A DNA stretch of 64,000 nucleotides, taken from Diplocarpon mali. Its lineage: Eukaryota; Ascomycota; Leotiomycetes; Helotiales; Drepanopezizaceae. The DNA lies in contig JAENRP010000022.1 of assembly GCA_024741835.1 (NCBI GenBank), positions 1 to 64,000 of the forward strand, written 5' to 3'. Under the pieces are notes generated by a model. It did no database searches. It worked only from the letters and a program-made list of their open reading frames with translations, and was not told the origin of the DNA. The translations under genes were made by a program, and so were the position numbers. Positions 36,786 through 46,222 of this stretch are shown piece after piece. Position 1 is the stretch's first letter. The number at the start of each line of letters is the position of its first letter.

Positions 36786-38090
36786 CTACGGAGAGCTCGT
36801 CCGAGCAGGCGCGGCACGTACATGCTCACGCGTTTTCGTCTCGCTGGACTCTGTCTGGCAGATACCACTGCTGACTGGACTCAAACTTGCGTGCTCCGCC
36901 CGTGATCCCGGGGCCTTGGCCTTCATGAAGGGGAGGTGGCCCTGGGTCTCCTTGTACCGCATCAGCACGAAGCCGACGATGACGGCGATCCAGTAGCAGT
37001 TGTACGAGATGACGGAGCCGTAGGTCGCCGAATTTTGCCAGCCAAAGACGGCGTTGAAGATGCCCCAGCCGCCGCCACCATTCAGCTCGGGGTTGCCGTA
37101 CTGGGCCGTGTTAATTCCCGTCCAAGGGGGGGGGGAGCGTGGTGCGGGCCGACTCACATTGACGTGCCACACGCTCTGGTCGATGTCGTAGGACCCGGGA
37201 CCGGAGCCGACTTCTGCGGCGTCCCCGCCGACTGCGTCGTTCCAGTTCTGGGCCTGGAAGAACCAGATGGCCTTGGAGAAGAGACCCGCGGCGACGAGGT
37301 AGAGGAAGCAGGTGGAGACGACCAGGAAGAACTGGAGCTTGGAACCTGCGCCCACGCTGGGTCTGGTCAGCGCCGGGGTTGCCAGGTGGGACCTGGGCAC
37401 CTACTGGTAGATGAGGAGCCCGACGACGGCCCCGGCCAGGATGCCGACGACCACGGGCAGCGGGACGGCCTTCGCCGGGGCCGAGAAAGACACGCCGGCG
37501 ATGAAGATGACGGCTTCCATGCCCTCCCGGAGCACGGTGATGAAGGGCAGCCAGGCCATGAAGTAGCGGGTGGCCCACTGCTTCCACCGGCCCTTGGAGA
37601 CGGAGCCCTCCTCGACGGCCTTGGCAATCTTGACGCGCCACTTCTCCTGCATCTTGGAGACGCGGAGCAGGGCCGCGCCGACGACGGAGATGATGAGCGC
37701 GGCGAGCAGGCCGAAGGCGCCCTCCCACGTGTATTCGGCCGAGGCCCACGAGTTCTTGCCGGAGCCGTAGAAGGCGCCGATGACACCGGCGCCGATGATG
37801 AGGGTCACCAGCAGACCGGCGGCGGTCCCGGACCAGACCTGGGGAGGGGGGGGAGAGGGAGGTTAGTCTGGAAAAGAGAGAGAGAGTTGGCCGTCCGAGG
37901 TGGGGGAGTAAATGTGTGGCGATCATCGACCTACCTGGCGCACGAGGCTCTTGTACACGGTCTTGTCCCCGTGGGGGGCGTCGAGGGTCTGTTTGGCAAA
38001 TGCGAGCAGGATGGCGACGATGATGGCGACCTCGATGGTCTCCCGGAAGACGATGAAGAAGACGGGGACGGCGAAGACGTTGGCGGTCAT
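36786..38090 (-). CDS. FTR1: High-affinity plasma-membrane iron permease Ftr1
   Basis: Exons 38090-37935, 37838-37405, 37356-37158 and 37100-36786 give 367 residues. It starts [20 protein letters not shown]; the first iron-binding RExxE motif is RETIE (16-20) and the second is REGME (156-160), inside [20 protein letters not shown]. Seven hydrophobic spans are expected. [15 protein letters not shown] and [20 protein letters not shown] are typical family segments. Near the end [20 protein letters not shown] precedes the last span ([16 protein letters not shown]). Ftr1 passes Fe3+ made by the Fet3 ferroxidase into the cytosol; FET3 is divergently placed 2.3 kb away. Codon third positions are almost all G/C. 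Introns contain homopolymer G/C runs. Confidence 0.94.
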
Positions 38091-38338
38091 GATTGTGGGG
38101 GGTAAGAATCTGATGGGAGGAAAGTCGAGACAAGTGAGAAGACGAGGGGGGAGGGGGGTTGAGGTGTTTTGGATGGGATGAGATTTGAAGCGAAATCCGC
38201 CTTTTCTCGGTTGGGTGGAGGGGGGAGAGGAGGGCAGACCGACTCGTCTTGCTCGACCGCTCGCAAATCCGGGCCGTGCGGGGGGGCCGATGATCGGAAG
38301 GGGACGAAGGTTGAGCTGGGTGGGCCGATCGGCAGCGG

Positions 38339-38347
38339 ATCAGATAA
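38339..38347 (+). promoter_or_regulatory. iron-GATA factor site ATCAGATAA
   Basis: Perfect match to the ATCWGATAA element bound by SreA/Sre1/Fep1-type GATA repressors; about 250 bp upstream of the FTR1 start. Confidence 0.75.
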
Positions 38348-38466
38348 GAGGGGGGGGGGGGTCCAATCACCGGCTCTGAGCGCGGGAACGGACTAACTCG
38401 AAGCAGACTAGGGCCAACCCGGTCCAATCCGGTCCGGTGCTGTGCTGTCCACCGACTCCATGCATG

Positions 38467-38475
38467 ATCTGATAA
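38467..38475 (+). promoter_or_regulatory. iron-GATA factor site ATCTGATAA
   Basis: Perfect match to ATCWGATAA, about 380 bp upstream of the FTR1 start. Confidence 0.75.
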
Positions 38476-38605
38476 GGCTCCCCTGCGCTGGCCTGGGCCG
38501 GCCATACTTCGGATCTCTCTAGTGCCCTCGGTCTGGGGTCCAGGATGGCACGTGCCGAGGGGTGTCTGGTCCGGTACGGGTGCCGCCGGTCGTGGCACGA
38601 GCACC

Positions 38606-38614
38606 ATCTGATAA
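38606..38614 (+). promoter_or_regulatory. iron-GATA factor site ATCTGATAA
   Basis: Perfect match to ATCWGATAA, about 520 bp upstream of the FTR1 start. Confidence 0.75.
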
Positions 38615-38622
38615 GGAGCACG

Positions 38623-38649
38623 GCCCACGCCCACGCCCACGCCCACGCC
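38623..38649 (+). repeat. CCCACG hexanucleotide repeat
   Basis: About four and a half copies of CCCACG directly after an iron-GATA site. Confidence 0.7.
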
Positions 38650-39099
38650 TCTCACTCTCCCTCCCATCCACCCGCGGCACGTGTCTCGCTCGCCCGCGTG
38701 ACGCGACGGAAAGCACCGGGAATCCTGCATCCTGCCCCCCCCCCATCTTTCCTTTTTCTTCCCGTCTCTCTCCTCTTGCGGCTCCTTCTCCCTCCTCCCC
38801 CTCCCCCTCCCCCTCCCCCTCCCCTTCCCTCCTCCGCGTGCGCGCGATGACCACGAGATTCCGTCACCCTCGCGTGATGCGCGCTCCTTCCTCTCTCGGC
38901 CGTGCTAAACTTGGCTCGTGCCTGCCCTTTTCTCCTCGATCACGTCGACGCTATCGAATGCCCGCCGGGCGGCCACTCGACCACGGCATTCTGCCCGGTG
39001 TTGGTGGGCCAGGGGTAGATGTGTCGGTGCCAACGAAGAAAATAAAAAGAAGATCGTGAGCTGAGGTAAGACGGAGGTGGTCGGTAGGCACTTGACTTT

Positions 39100-39235
39100 C
39101 TGCTCTTCCCTCGCCTCGCCCTTTTTTTTCCTCCTCTTTTTTCCTCTTCTTTCCTCTTTTTTCTTCTTCTCCTTCCTCTTTTTTCCTTCCTTTTTTCTCT
39201 CTCTCTCTCTCTCTTCCTTTCTATTGTTCCCACAC
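39100..39235 (+). repeat. pyrimidine tract (CT/T-rich)
   Basis: About 135 bases almost without purines on the plus strand, including T runs and a (CT)n stretch. The complementary purine strand makes a spurious Lys/Glu/Arg-rich open frame. Confidence 0.8.
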
Positions 39236-39341
39236 CCCCCTGTAAAAAAATGCCTTACAAAAAAGTGCGCGACGCTCCGGTGCCGCCCACCCCCCCGCAT
39301 GTGACGTAACTTGGCCCCTCGGTTAAAGCAAATCAGATCCC

Positions 39342-39350
39342 ATCAGATAA
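39342..39350 (+). promoter_or_regulatory. iron-GATA factor site ATCAGATAA
   Basis: Perfect match to ATCWGATAA, about 1.06 kb upstream of the FET3 start; an imperfect half copy (ATCAGATCC) lies 10 bp before it. Confidence 0.7.
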
Positions 39351-39475
39351 GATCCGGTCCGGTCGGTGTTAGGTAATCATCGTCGAGCCTGTCACGGCAG
39401 GACAGCCAGGCCGCCGCACGCGCCGGCGACCGCGGACGGCGAGGAGCGGGCAAGGTCGTCTGAGGGCGCCTGGTG

Positions 39476-39746
39476 GTGGTAGAAGTCGTAGGATTCGTAT
39501 TAGTATTAGTGGTAGTATTAGTAGTAGTAGTAATAGTAGTATTAGTACTAGTACTAGTACTAGTACTAGTACTACTAGTAGTACTGATATTACTACGAGT
39601 ACTATTCGTAATAATAGTACTAGCACTAATACTACTACTCTCCTTATCCTACTCTTACTCGATCGAGACTACTACTACTAACACTAGCACTACTAACACC
39701 AACACTAATACTACCAACACTACCAACACACTCCTCCTCCTCCTCC
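39476..39746. repeat. TAG/CTA trinucleotide-like tract with inverted symmetry, at gap edge
   Basis: The left half is TAG/TTAGTA-rich, the centre is ACTAGT-repeat (self-complementary), and the right half is ACTACT/AACACT-rich, ending in CTC repeats at the gap. The halves are partly complementary, so long hairpins are possible. Open frames across it are composition artefacts. Confidence 0.8.
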
Positions 39747-40316
39747 NNNNNNNNNNNNNNNNNNNNNNNNNNNNNNNNNNNNNNNNNNNNNNNNNNNNNN
39801 NNNNNNNNNNNNNNNNNNNNNNNNNNNNNNNNNNNNNNNNNNNNNNNNNNNNNNNNNNNNNNNNNNNNNNNNNNNNNNNNNNNNNNNNNNNNNNNNNNNN
39901 NNNNNNNNNNNNNNNNNNNNNNNNNNNNNNNNNNNNNNNNNNNNNNNNNNNNNNNNNNNNNNNNNNNNNNNNNNNNNNNNNNNNNNNNNNNNNNNNNNNN
40001 NNNNNNNNNNNNNNNNNNNNNNNNNNNNNNNNNNNNNNNNNNNNNNNNNNNNNNNNNNNNNNNNNNNNNNNNNNNNNNNNNNNNNNNNNNNNNNNNNNNN
40101 NNNNNNNNNNNNNNNNNNNNNNNNNNNNNNNNNNNNNNNNNNNNNNNNNNNNNNNNNNNNNNNNNNNNNNNNNNNNNNNNNNNNNNNNNNNNNNNNNNNN
40201 NNNNNNNNNNNNNNNNNNNNNNNNNNNNNNNNNNNNNNNNNNNNNNNNNNNNNNNNNNNNNNNNNNNNNNNNNNNNNNNNNNNNNNNNNNNNNNNNNNNN
40301 NNNNNNNNNNNNNNNN
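39747..40316. other. assembly gap (570 N)
   Basis: A run of undetermined bases inside the FTR1/FET3 intergenic region; the true content and length are unknown. Confidence 0.99.
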
Positions 40317-40406
40317 CCCCCCCAAACCTCGCTTTCTCTCTTCACGCTCGCCGCCCAGTCGACCGCTCGGGTAGGACGTTCGATCAATATAATTCCCCTC
40401 CCCACG

Positions 40407-42696
40407 ATGGCGCTCTCGTGGTCCGTCTTCCCGCTCATACCAGTGCTCCTCCCCCTCCTCCTCCTCCTCCTCCTCTCCACGGTCGACGCCGCCGACACGG
40501 TCACCTACGACTTCAACATCACCTGGGTCACGGCCAATCCGGATGGCGTCTTCGAGAGACCAACCATTGGCATCAACAACCGGTGGCCTCTCCCGCTGAT
40601 CGAGGCGACCGTGGGCGACCAGATCGTCGTCCACGTCAGCAACCAGCTGGGCAACCAGTCCACGTCGCTGCACTTCCACGGCCTCTTCCACAATGGCACG
40701 AATGCGATGGACGGTCCGGCGTACGTGACGCAATGTCCGATCCAGCCAGGATCCTCCTTCACCTACAACTTCACGGTAAGCCTTCCGCCCTCACCGCGGA
40801 CGCGCCACGTGCTGAGCAGGGAGTAGGCAGCCCAGTCGGGCACGTACTGGTACCACTCGCACGACAAGGGACAGTATCCAGACGGGATCCGAGGCCCTCT
40901 CATCATCCATGACCCTGCCTTCCCCTACAGAGACCGGGTCGACGAGGAGATCGTTCTCTCCGTCTCGGATTGGTACCACGAGCAGATGGCCACTCTGATC
41001 CCCAAGTTCCTGAATAAGGCCAATCCAACCGGCGCGGAGCCGGTTCCGCAGAACGCTCTCCTGAACGATACCACCAACCTCACCGTGTCGGTGCAGCCCG
41101 GGAGGACCTACCTGTTCCACGTGATCAACATGGGCGCGTTTGCGGGCCAGTACCTCTGGTTCGAGGGGCATAACATGACCATCGTCGAGGTAGATGGAGT
41201 CTTCACGGACCCGGCCGAGGCCTCGATGATCTACCTCTCGGCGGCGCAGCGCTATAGTTTCTTACTCACCACGAAGACCGACACGTCGACCAATTTTGCC
41301 TTTGTCGGGAGCATGGACACGGTAAGCAGCCTCACCACATGGCACCCCGCCTCATCCCGTGACCACGCCCCTCACGCTTTGCAGGATCTTTTCGATGTGC
41401 TCCCCGACGATCTGAACTGGAACTCCACCGGATGGCTCGTCTACGACGAGGCGAAGCCGAAGGAACCTGCTGCAACGGTCGACGAGTTTGCGTTCTTCGA
41501 TGATTTCGACTTGGTTCCTTTCGATCGCAAGCCTCTTCTACCAGACGCAGATCAGACCATCACTCTTGTAAGTACTGGGGAAGCCTGGTCTTCTTTGGAT
41601 ATGAACACGATCGGGGGGCCAGGGATTTTCCCGTGCTGAAGAGAGCTCGTATTATCGGCTCTCCAAGTCGCAAGATCTCCGAGAGACCACCCGCCCCCGA
41701 ACGGGTCCACTCCGCATCCGCATGGCCACTGCTGATGCCTCGCTACAGGACGTCGTTATGGACAATCTGGGCGATGGGAAGCCCTAGTAAGAAGCCGCTG
41801 ATCTCCTCCCCCTCCCAGAGAGTCGCACTAACCACTCCCAAGTGCCTTCTTCAACAACATCACATGGGTAAGACCCAAAGTGCCGACACTATACACCGTG
41901 ATGACCACCGGAGAAGATGCCGCCAACCCGCTGGTGTATGGGGAGTTTTCGCACTCGTTCGTCCTAGATCGGCATCAGATCATCGATATCGTCGTCAACA
42001 ACCTAGGTATCCAAGATCCCGTCCCAGGACAGCGTGAGCGTCATACTAAGTCCTGGTAGACAGCGGCAAGCATCCGTTTCATCTGCACGGTCACAACTTC
42101 CAAACCATTGCTCGTTCCGCCGACGAAGCAGGAGCATTCGACCCGACCAACTCCACCCAGACCACGTGGCCAGCGGTCCCGATGCGGCGCGACACGGTCG
42201 TGCTGCACCCCGAAGGCTACGTCGTCCTCCGATTCGAGGCAGACAACCCAGGAGTGTGGCTGTTCCATTGCCACATCGAGTGGCACATGAGTCAAGGGTT
42301 GATCGCAACCATGATTGAAGCCCCATTGGATGTCCAGGAGACCCAGACGATCCCGCAAGACCACTTTGACGCCTGCACAGCGGGCAACCTGCCCCACGCG
42401 GGCAATGCGGCGGGAAAGACGGAGGACCTCCTCGACCTGGAAGGCGCATCCAGGCCACCGAAGCCCCTGCCGGCCGGGTTCACGGCGCGCGGCATCGTGG
42501 CCCTGGCGTTTAGTGTCCTGGCGGCGGTCCTCGGATGCGCGGTTATCGCTTGGTAAGTTTCACCTGCCCGCGGCATCGCACCCGCCGGAGCCTGACGGGA
42601 CTTTGCAGGTACGGCTTGGCCGACATGGGCGCTGCTTCGATGGCAGCGGAAGAACGTCGTATTGCAGACATGGGCGCTGCGCCTGGCCTCAAGTGA
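40407..42696 (+). CDS. FET3: Cell-surface multicopper ferroxidase Fet3
   Basis: Seven exons: 40407-40775, 40827-41321, 41385-41567, 41749-41786, 41843-42006, 42060-42552 and 42609-42696, giving 609 residues. A signal peptide (1-28, very Leu-rich, ending STVDA) is followed by three cupredoxin domains. Copper motifs are HFHG (89-92), WYHSH (131-135), HPFHLHGH (421-428) and HCHIEWH (486-492). There are many N-glycosylation sequons (NITW, NQST, NFT, NLT). A membrane anchor lies near the C-terminus ([20 protein letters not shown]), followed by a short cytosolic tail, as in Fet3 and unlike secreted laccases. It oxidises Fe2+ to Fe3+ for Ftr1. The first intron's 3' end (40826) was chosen by frame and homology; the second intron (63 nt) preserves frame, so its removal is inferred. 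Confidence 0.92.
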
Positions 42697-42818
42697 CGAG
42701 GAGACGCGTACGGGGGGGGGGGGGGCATGGGGAATGGATTGAGCGGGCTCTGGCGCGGGTTGCAGAGCTGGACGAGGGGCTGCGACGCCCCCCGACGAAC
42801 ACGGATCGGCGAAGAGGA
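42697..42818. other. FET3 3' flank with poly-G run
   Basis: A short FET3 3' region holding a run of about 14 G. It is separated from its original downstream sequence by the retrotransposon insertion. Confidence 0.7.
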
Positions 42819-42823
42819 GTGGG
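42819..42823 (+). repeat. target-site duplication GTGGG (left)
   Basis: GTGGG directly before the left LTR is repeated directly after the right LTR (50368-50372), as expected for 5-bp staggered integration. Confidence 0.9.
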
Positions 42824-42958
42824 AAACACCTTCCGGAATGGAAAGGGTGGTATTAGTCAGCACCTGGGGTGCCTCAGGCACCTAGATGTACTATAAATAT
42901 CTTCCCTCGGAGGTTACTCCTCCGAGTCTAATACAACTCCCTGTCACACCAGTTATTT
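42824..42958 (+). repeat. left LTR, 135 bp
   Basis: Starts AAACACC and ends GTTATTT, without the usual TG..CA ends. It contains CTATAAATAT (TATA-like) and two perfect short hairpins: GGTGCC-TCA-GGCACC and CTCGGAGG-TTACT-CCTCCGAG. Identical in every base to the right LTR as far as I can compare. Confidence 0.95.
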
Positions 42959-43360
42959 GGTGGAGGAGCTGGGGAATTCTCGGCTTCATTTCGTTCATGC
43001 GTTTCTACTAAGGCTATTCGCACCCTCATTCCGGTTCCTCCAACTCGACGCCGTCGTCGTTCATTGTCAGGTTCAGAAAAGAAAGAGTCTTCTTCGCCTG
43101 GCCCCTAGGTCAACAGCTACCACAGCACACTATCAGATCACCCCTTCGGCCTCAAACTGAGCCACCAGATAGGCCGACCTCCATCCCGAAAAAGGAATAT
43201 ATACCAGCCAACCTAGGACCAGAATCCTCGAGGCATACGTTCGAGAACCTTCTTTGATATTTTCGCCGTGCCAAGAGGGTCATTTTCCGATATCGTCATT
43301 GTGCGCGTTATACGGGGAAGTAGCGAGACGCGTCTTCACGTGACGTCACTCCCAGAATAG

Positions 43361-46222
43361 GCGAGACAACACCAGTCCGTGCCTGCCTCAGCTATACTAT
43401 ACCACACAACAACCAAGCTGGCTTCTCAACAGAACCCTCCCTCGAACAACACCTCACAAGCAAACTCAGAGTTAATTGCCTTATTGGCAGACGTACTCAG
43501 AGACGATCACACGCTATTGCCCATTCTGGAACCTCACATCTGTGTTCCAGATTCACAGACGCCCAACGGCACTGCGACGGATCAGCTACCAGACCCCCTC
43601 ACAAGCCAGCGGTCATTATCATCATCGTCCTCGTCGTCGACCCGTTCGCCAACCAACACAAGTGAGTCGTTAAGCTCAGAACTTCGTCAAGCACTTTCAA
43701 TTGAAGCAACTTCCACCGCACCGACGTCAGCTCATCCAAGGCAACTCGAGTTTGACATCATGTCTCCCAACGATCCCCTCATACCATCAATAGGTATTAC
43801 ACTCCCTAAGTATGAGTTGTCAGGTCGATTCACGGGTGCTGAAGGCAATGCTTCCAGATGGCTTAACCGCCTGCAGTACGACTTCAAGAGTGCCGGTTAT
43901 GCAACACCAGACCCAGAGATGTTCTTCAAGGCCATTGACATCTTATTCGAAGGCCAGGCAGCTGAGTGGCTAGATTCCAGCGTCGAGTTCCGAGCTATCA
44001 TTAACGAGAAGGAGAATGCCACCGCTGATCACGTCGCCAATTTTAAACAGGCATTAAAGGCCGAGTATCCTACAAAGGTGGCCGATCATACTGAAAATAA
44101 TATCCAGTATGATATTAAAAACCTTGCCCAGAAGTCTGATGAATCGCTTGCAGCGTACTATCAGAGAACCACCCACCTGCTTCGCCGCGCATACGGCAAA
44201 GATGCTAGTCGATTAACAACCAGTCCATCACTCAGTTCCATCGAGCAGGTCGTCCTAGATAGCATTATCGCGGCATTTATCAAGGGCATTCATAATAATG
44301 AGTTACGAGTGGCTGCTCTTTCCAAGTCAGCATTATCGTCTGGCGCATTATAGAAAGCCCTAGACGTTGTCAAAGATACTCAGAACACACTAAACACAAC
44401 TCGTGAAATGGAACAGCGTCGCTAGGAAAAGCTCGAGACCGAACAGTTGCGGCAGTTGTGCCACAAGCAATACGGCATATCTGCTTCTGCGGTCTTATCG
44501 CTGCTAAATGCTAGGAAGCCTATGGTCCCGGTGAACCAAAAGTCATCGTCGTACGCACCAAGATCGACCCCCCCTAGGGAGTGGCACGGAAACACCCCTC
44601 TGCCTTCCACCACGACTAACCGGAACAGTAATCAGAATCAGAACGGTAACCAGGCTGGCCGTGGTGCTCTGCAGGAAACTAATAATGCTCAGAACATTCA
44701 GCCTGCGAGGACAAACCCTGACTAGCGTGCCCGTCAGAATGCAAGAGCCCACGCCGTCCCGCCTCGTTCACAATCGCTCCACCCGGTCATAAATAGTTCC
44801 CAGACATATGACTCCAAGAAGGATAGCGTTTTATATATACGCTGCAGTGATTTCGGCCACAAGGCCACTGAGTGTACTAGAAACGAACTTGCTGCATGGG
44901 AGAAGGCATACTTGCGACAGGCCATCTGGGGAGGTAATATTAGGTCATACCTCGCTAATATCACTGGTTCTAGCAAATGGAACCAGAGCCCAGCCTCGAT
45001 AACCGAAGGGAGCTACGAGGAATCGTCCTCGTCCTCGTCAAGCCAGCCGAAGGAGGCTACCGGCAATCAGGTGTCATTTGATAAGTATGTCAAGGCGTTG
45101 GCCTCTAACAACTGTTCCTTGGGTACATTATCGTTAGACTCCAAGATGGCCGGCCGTCCTAGGAAGCGACCACGTATATCGATTGAAGAACTGATTAACT
45201 CCAGTGATAACAAACCAGTACCAGCGCCATCTGACAAGACATCCAACAGGAGGACTGACAAGCCGGAAAAAGAGAGGGCTAATAAGGAGGATAGGGCAAC
45301 TGAGGAGCAGAAGGGAGCTCGAAAAAAGGGCAAGCGTGCCGTCCGCTATCTCAAAGAGATAGTTGCGCGTAAGGGAATGGGTCCAATGAATTACCAGGAA
45401 CTGGCAGACAGAATCAAGGTACCGCTAAGTCTGACCGAGTTCTTCCAAGTTTCGCCAGAAGGCAGCAAAGAATTCCGACGCCTGTCGACCCGCAGAAACC
45501 ACAAGTTATCGAAGCATAAGCCAGAGAAGTCGGTACACTTTTCGGCTAAGGCGAAAGTTTCTAATGATGCCCGGAGGTCAAAATCAACTACTACAGTCCC
45601 CTTGCTATCGGCTGAGAAGAAAGCCTTTCAGATCGACTGTTTTATTAAGATGCTAGGCAAAGATGGAAAACCAGTTGAGATTGCGTTGCCAACCCACCTC
45701 ACCCAAGTCGACCAAGGATCTGATATAAACGTCATATCTCACGCTCTAGTTAGGAAGCTAAGACTCAAGCCAATTCCACTATCAGAGAGGGGCTTTAGCG
45801 GACTGACAATAAATACCGCGGATGGTAGCGAGTCTGAGCTCACACACTAGGTTGAATTTGAAGTTGGTACGCATAGAATCTAGCGTAAGGATAAGGCATT
45901 TGTACGGCCTTTCGATGATGACCTGCATTTGCTACTTAGTCTGCCATAGCTATGGAAGGTGGACGGGGCGATCGATATCCGAAACTCACGAACTACAATA
46001 GGCGACTCATCGTACGGTGAGAAAAAGGTAGTCATTAAAGGTCCTAAATTCGTACCATCGAAACACCATAAGTTGTTCCTTCACCCAGCCGGCGTGCCAG
46101 ATCCAGATCTGGTAACTCCGAAGAAACCACCTATCGAAAAGTCGGGGAAACAAGAGGTGGAAACCAGCTCTAGTGAAAGCGAGAGTAAGGAAACAGATTC
46201 ATCCACCGACTCGGGAAACTAG
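43361..46222 (+). pseudogene. retrotransposon gag-protease frame, interrupted
   Basis: Open in one frame from 43361 but interrupted by TAG at 44351, 44423, 44723, 45848, 45881 and 45947, then ended by TAG 46220. There is no ATG before 43760, so the original start may be lost. The capsid-like part includes SGRFTGAEGNASRWLNRLQ and ALKAEYPTKVADHTENN. A zinc knuckle near 44834-44875 keeps CSDFGHKATEC but has Tyr (TAT) in place of the first Cys. The protease region near 45690-45850 has QVDQGSDINVISHALVRKL, with DQG where retropepsins usually have D-S/T-G. Each internal stop stands where Gln (CAR) would be one transition away. Confidence 0.85.

Larger units (their letters stand above)
38091..40406. 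promoter_or_regulatory. shared FTR1/FET3 promoter region
   Basis: A 2.3-kb divergent intergenic region that includes a 570-nt gap. It contains four perfect ATCWGATAA sites (listed separately), GC- and pyrimidine-rich simple repeats, and a trinucleotide-repeat tract at the gap edge. Divergent FTR1/FET3 pairs with shared control by an iron-sensing GATA repressor (SreA/Sre1/Fep1 family) are established in several fungi; the same control here is inferred from the sites. Confidence 0.8.

Noticed and set aside
37111..38730. 539-codon minus-strand frame over FTR1
   Set aside because: It reads Arg/Pro/His-rich shadow sequence across FTR1 exons and introns in the wrong frame.
39473..40912. Open frames spanning the N run on both strands
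   Set aside because: They are open only because undetermined bases contain no stop and flanking trinucleotide repeats are stop-poor.
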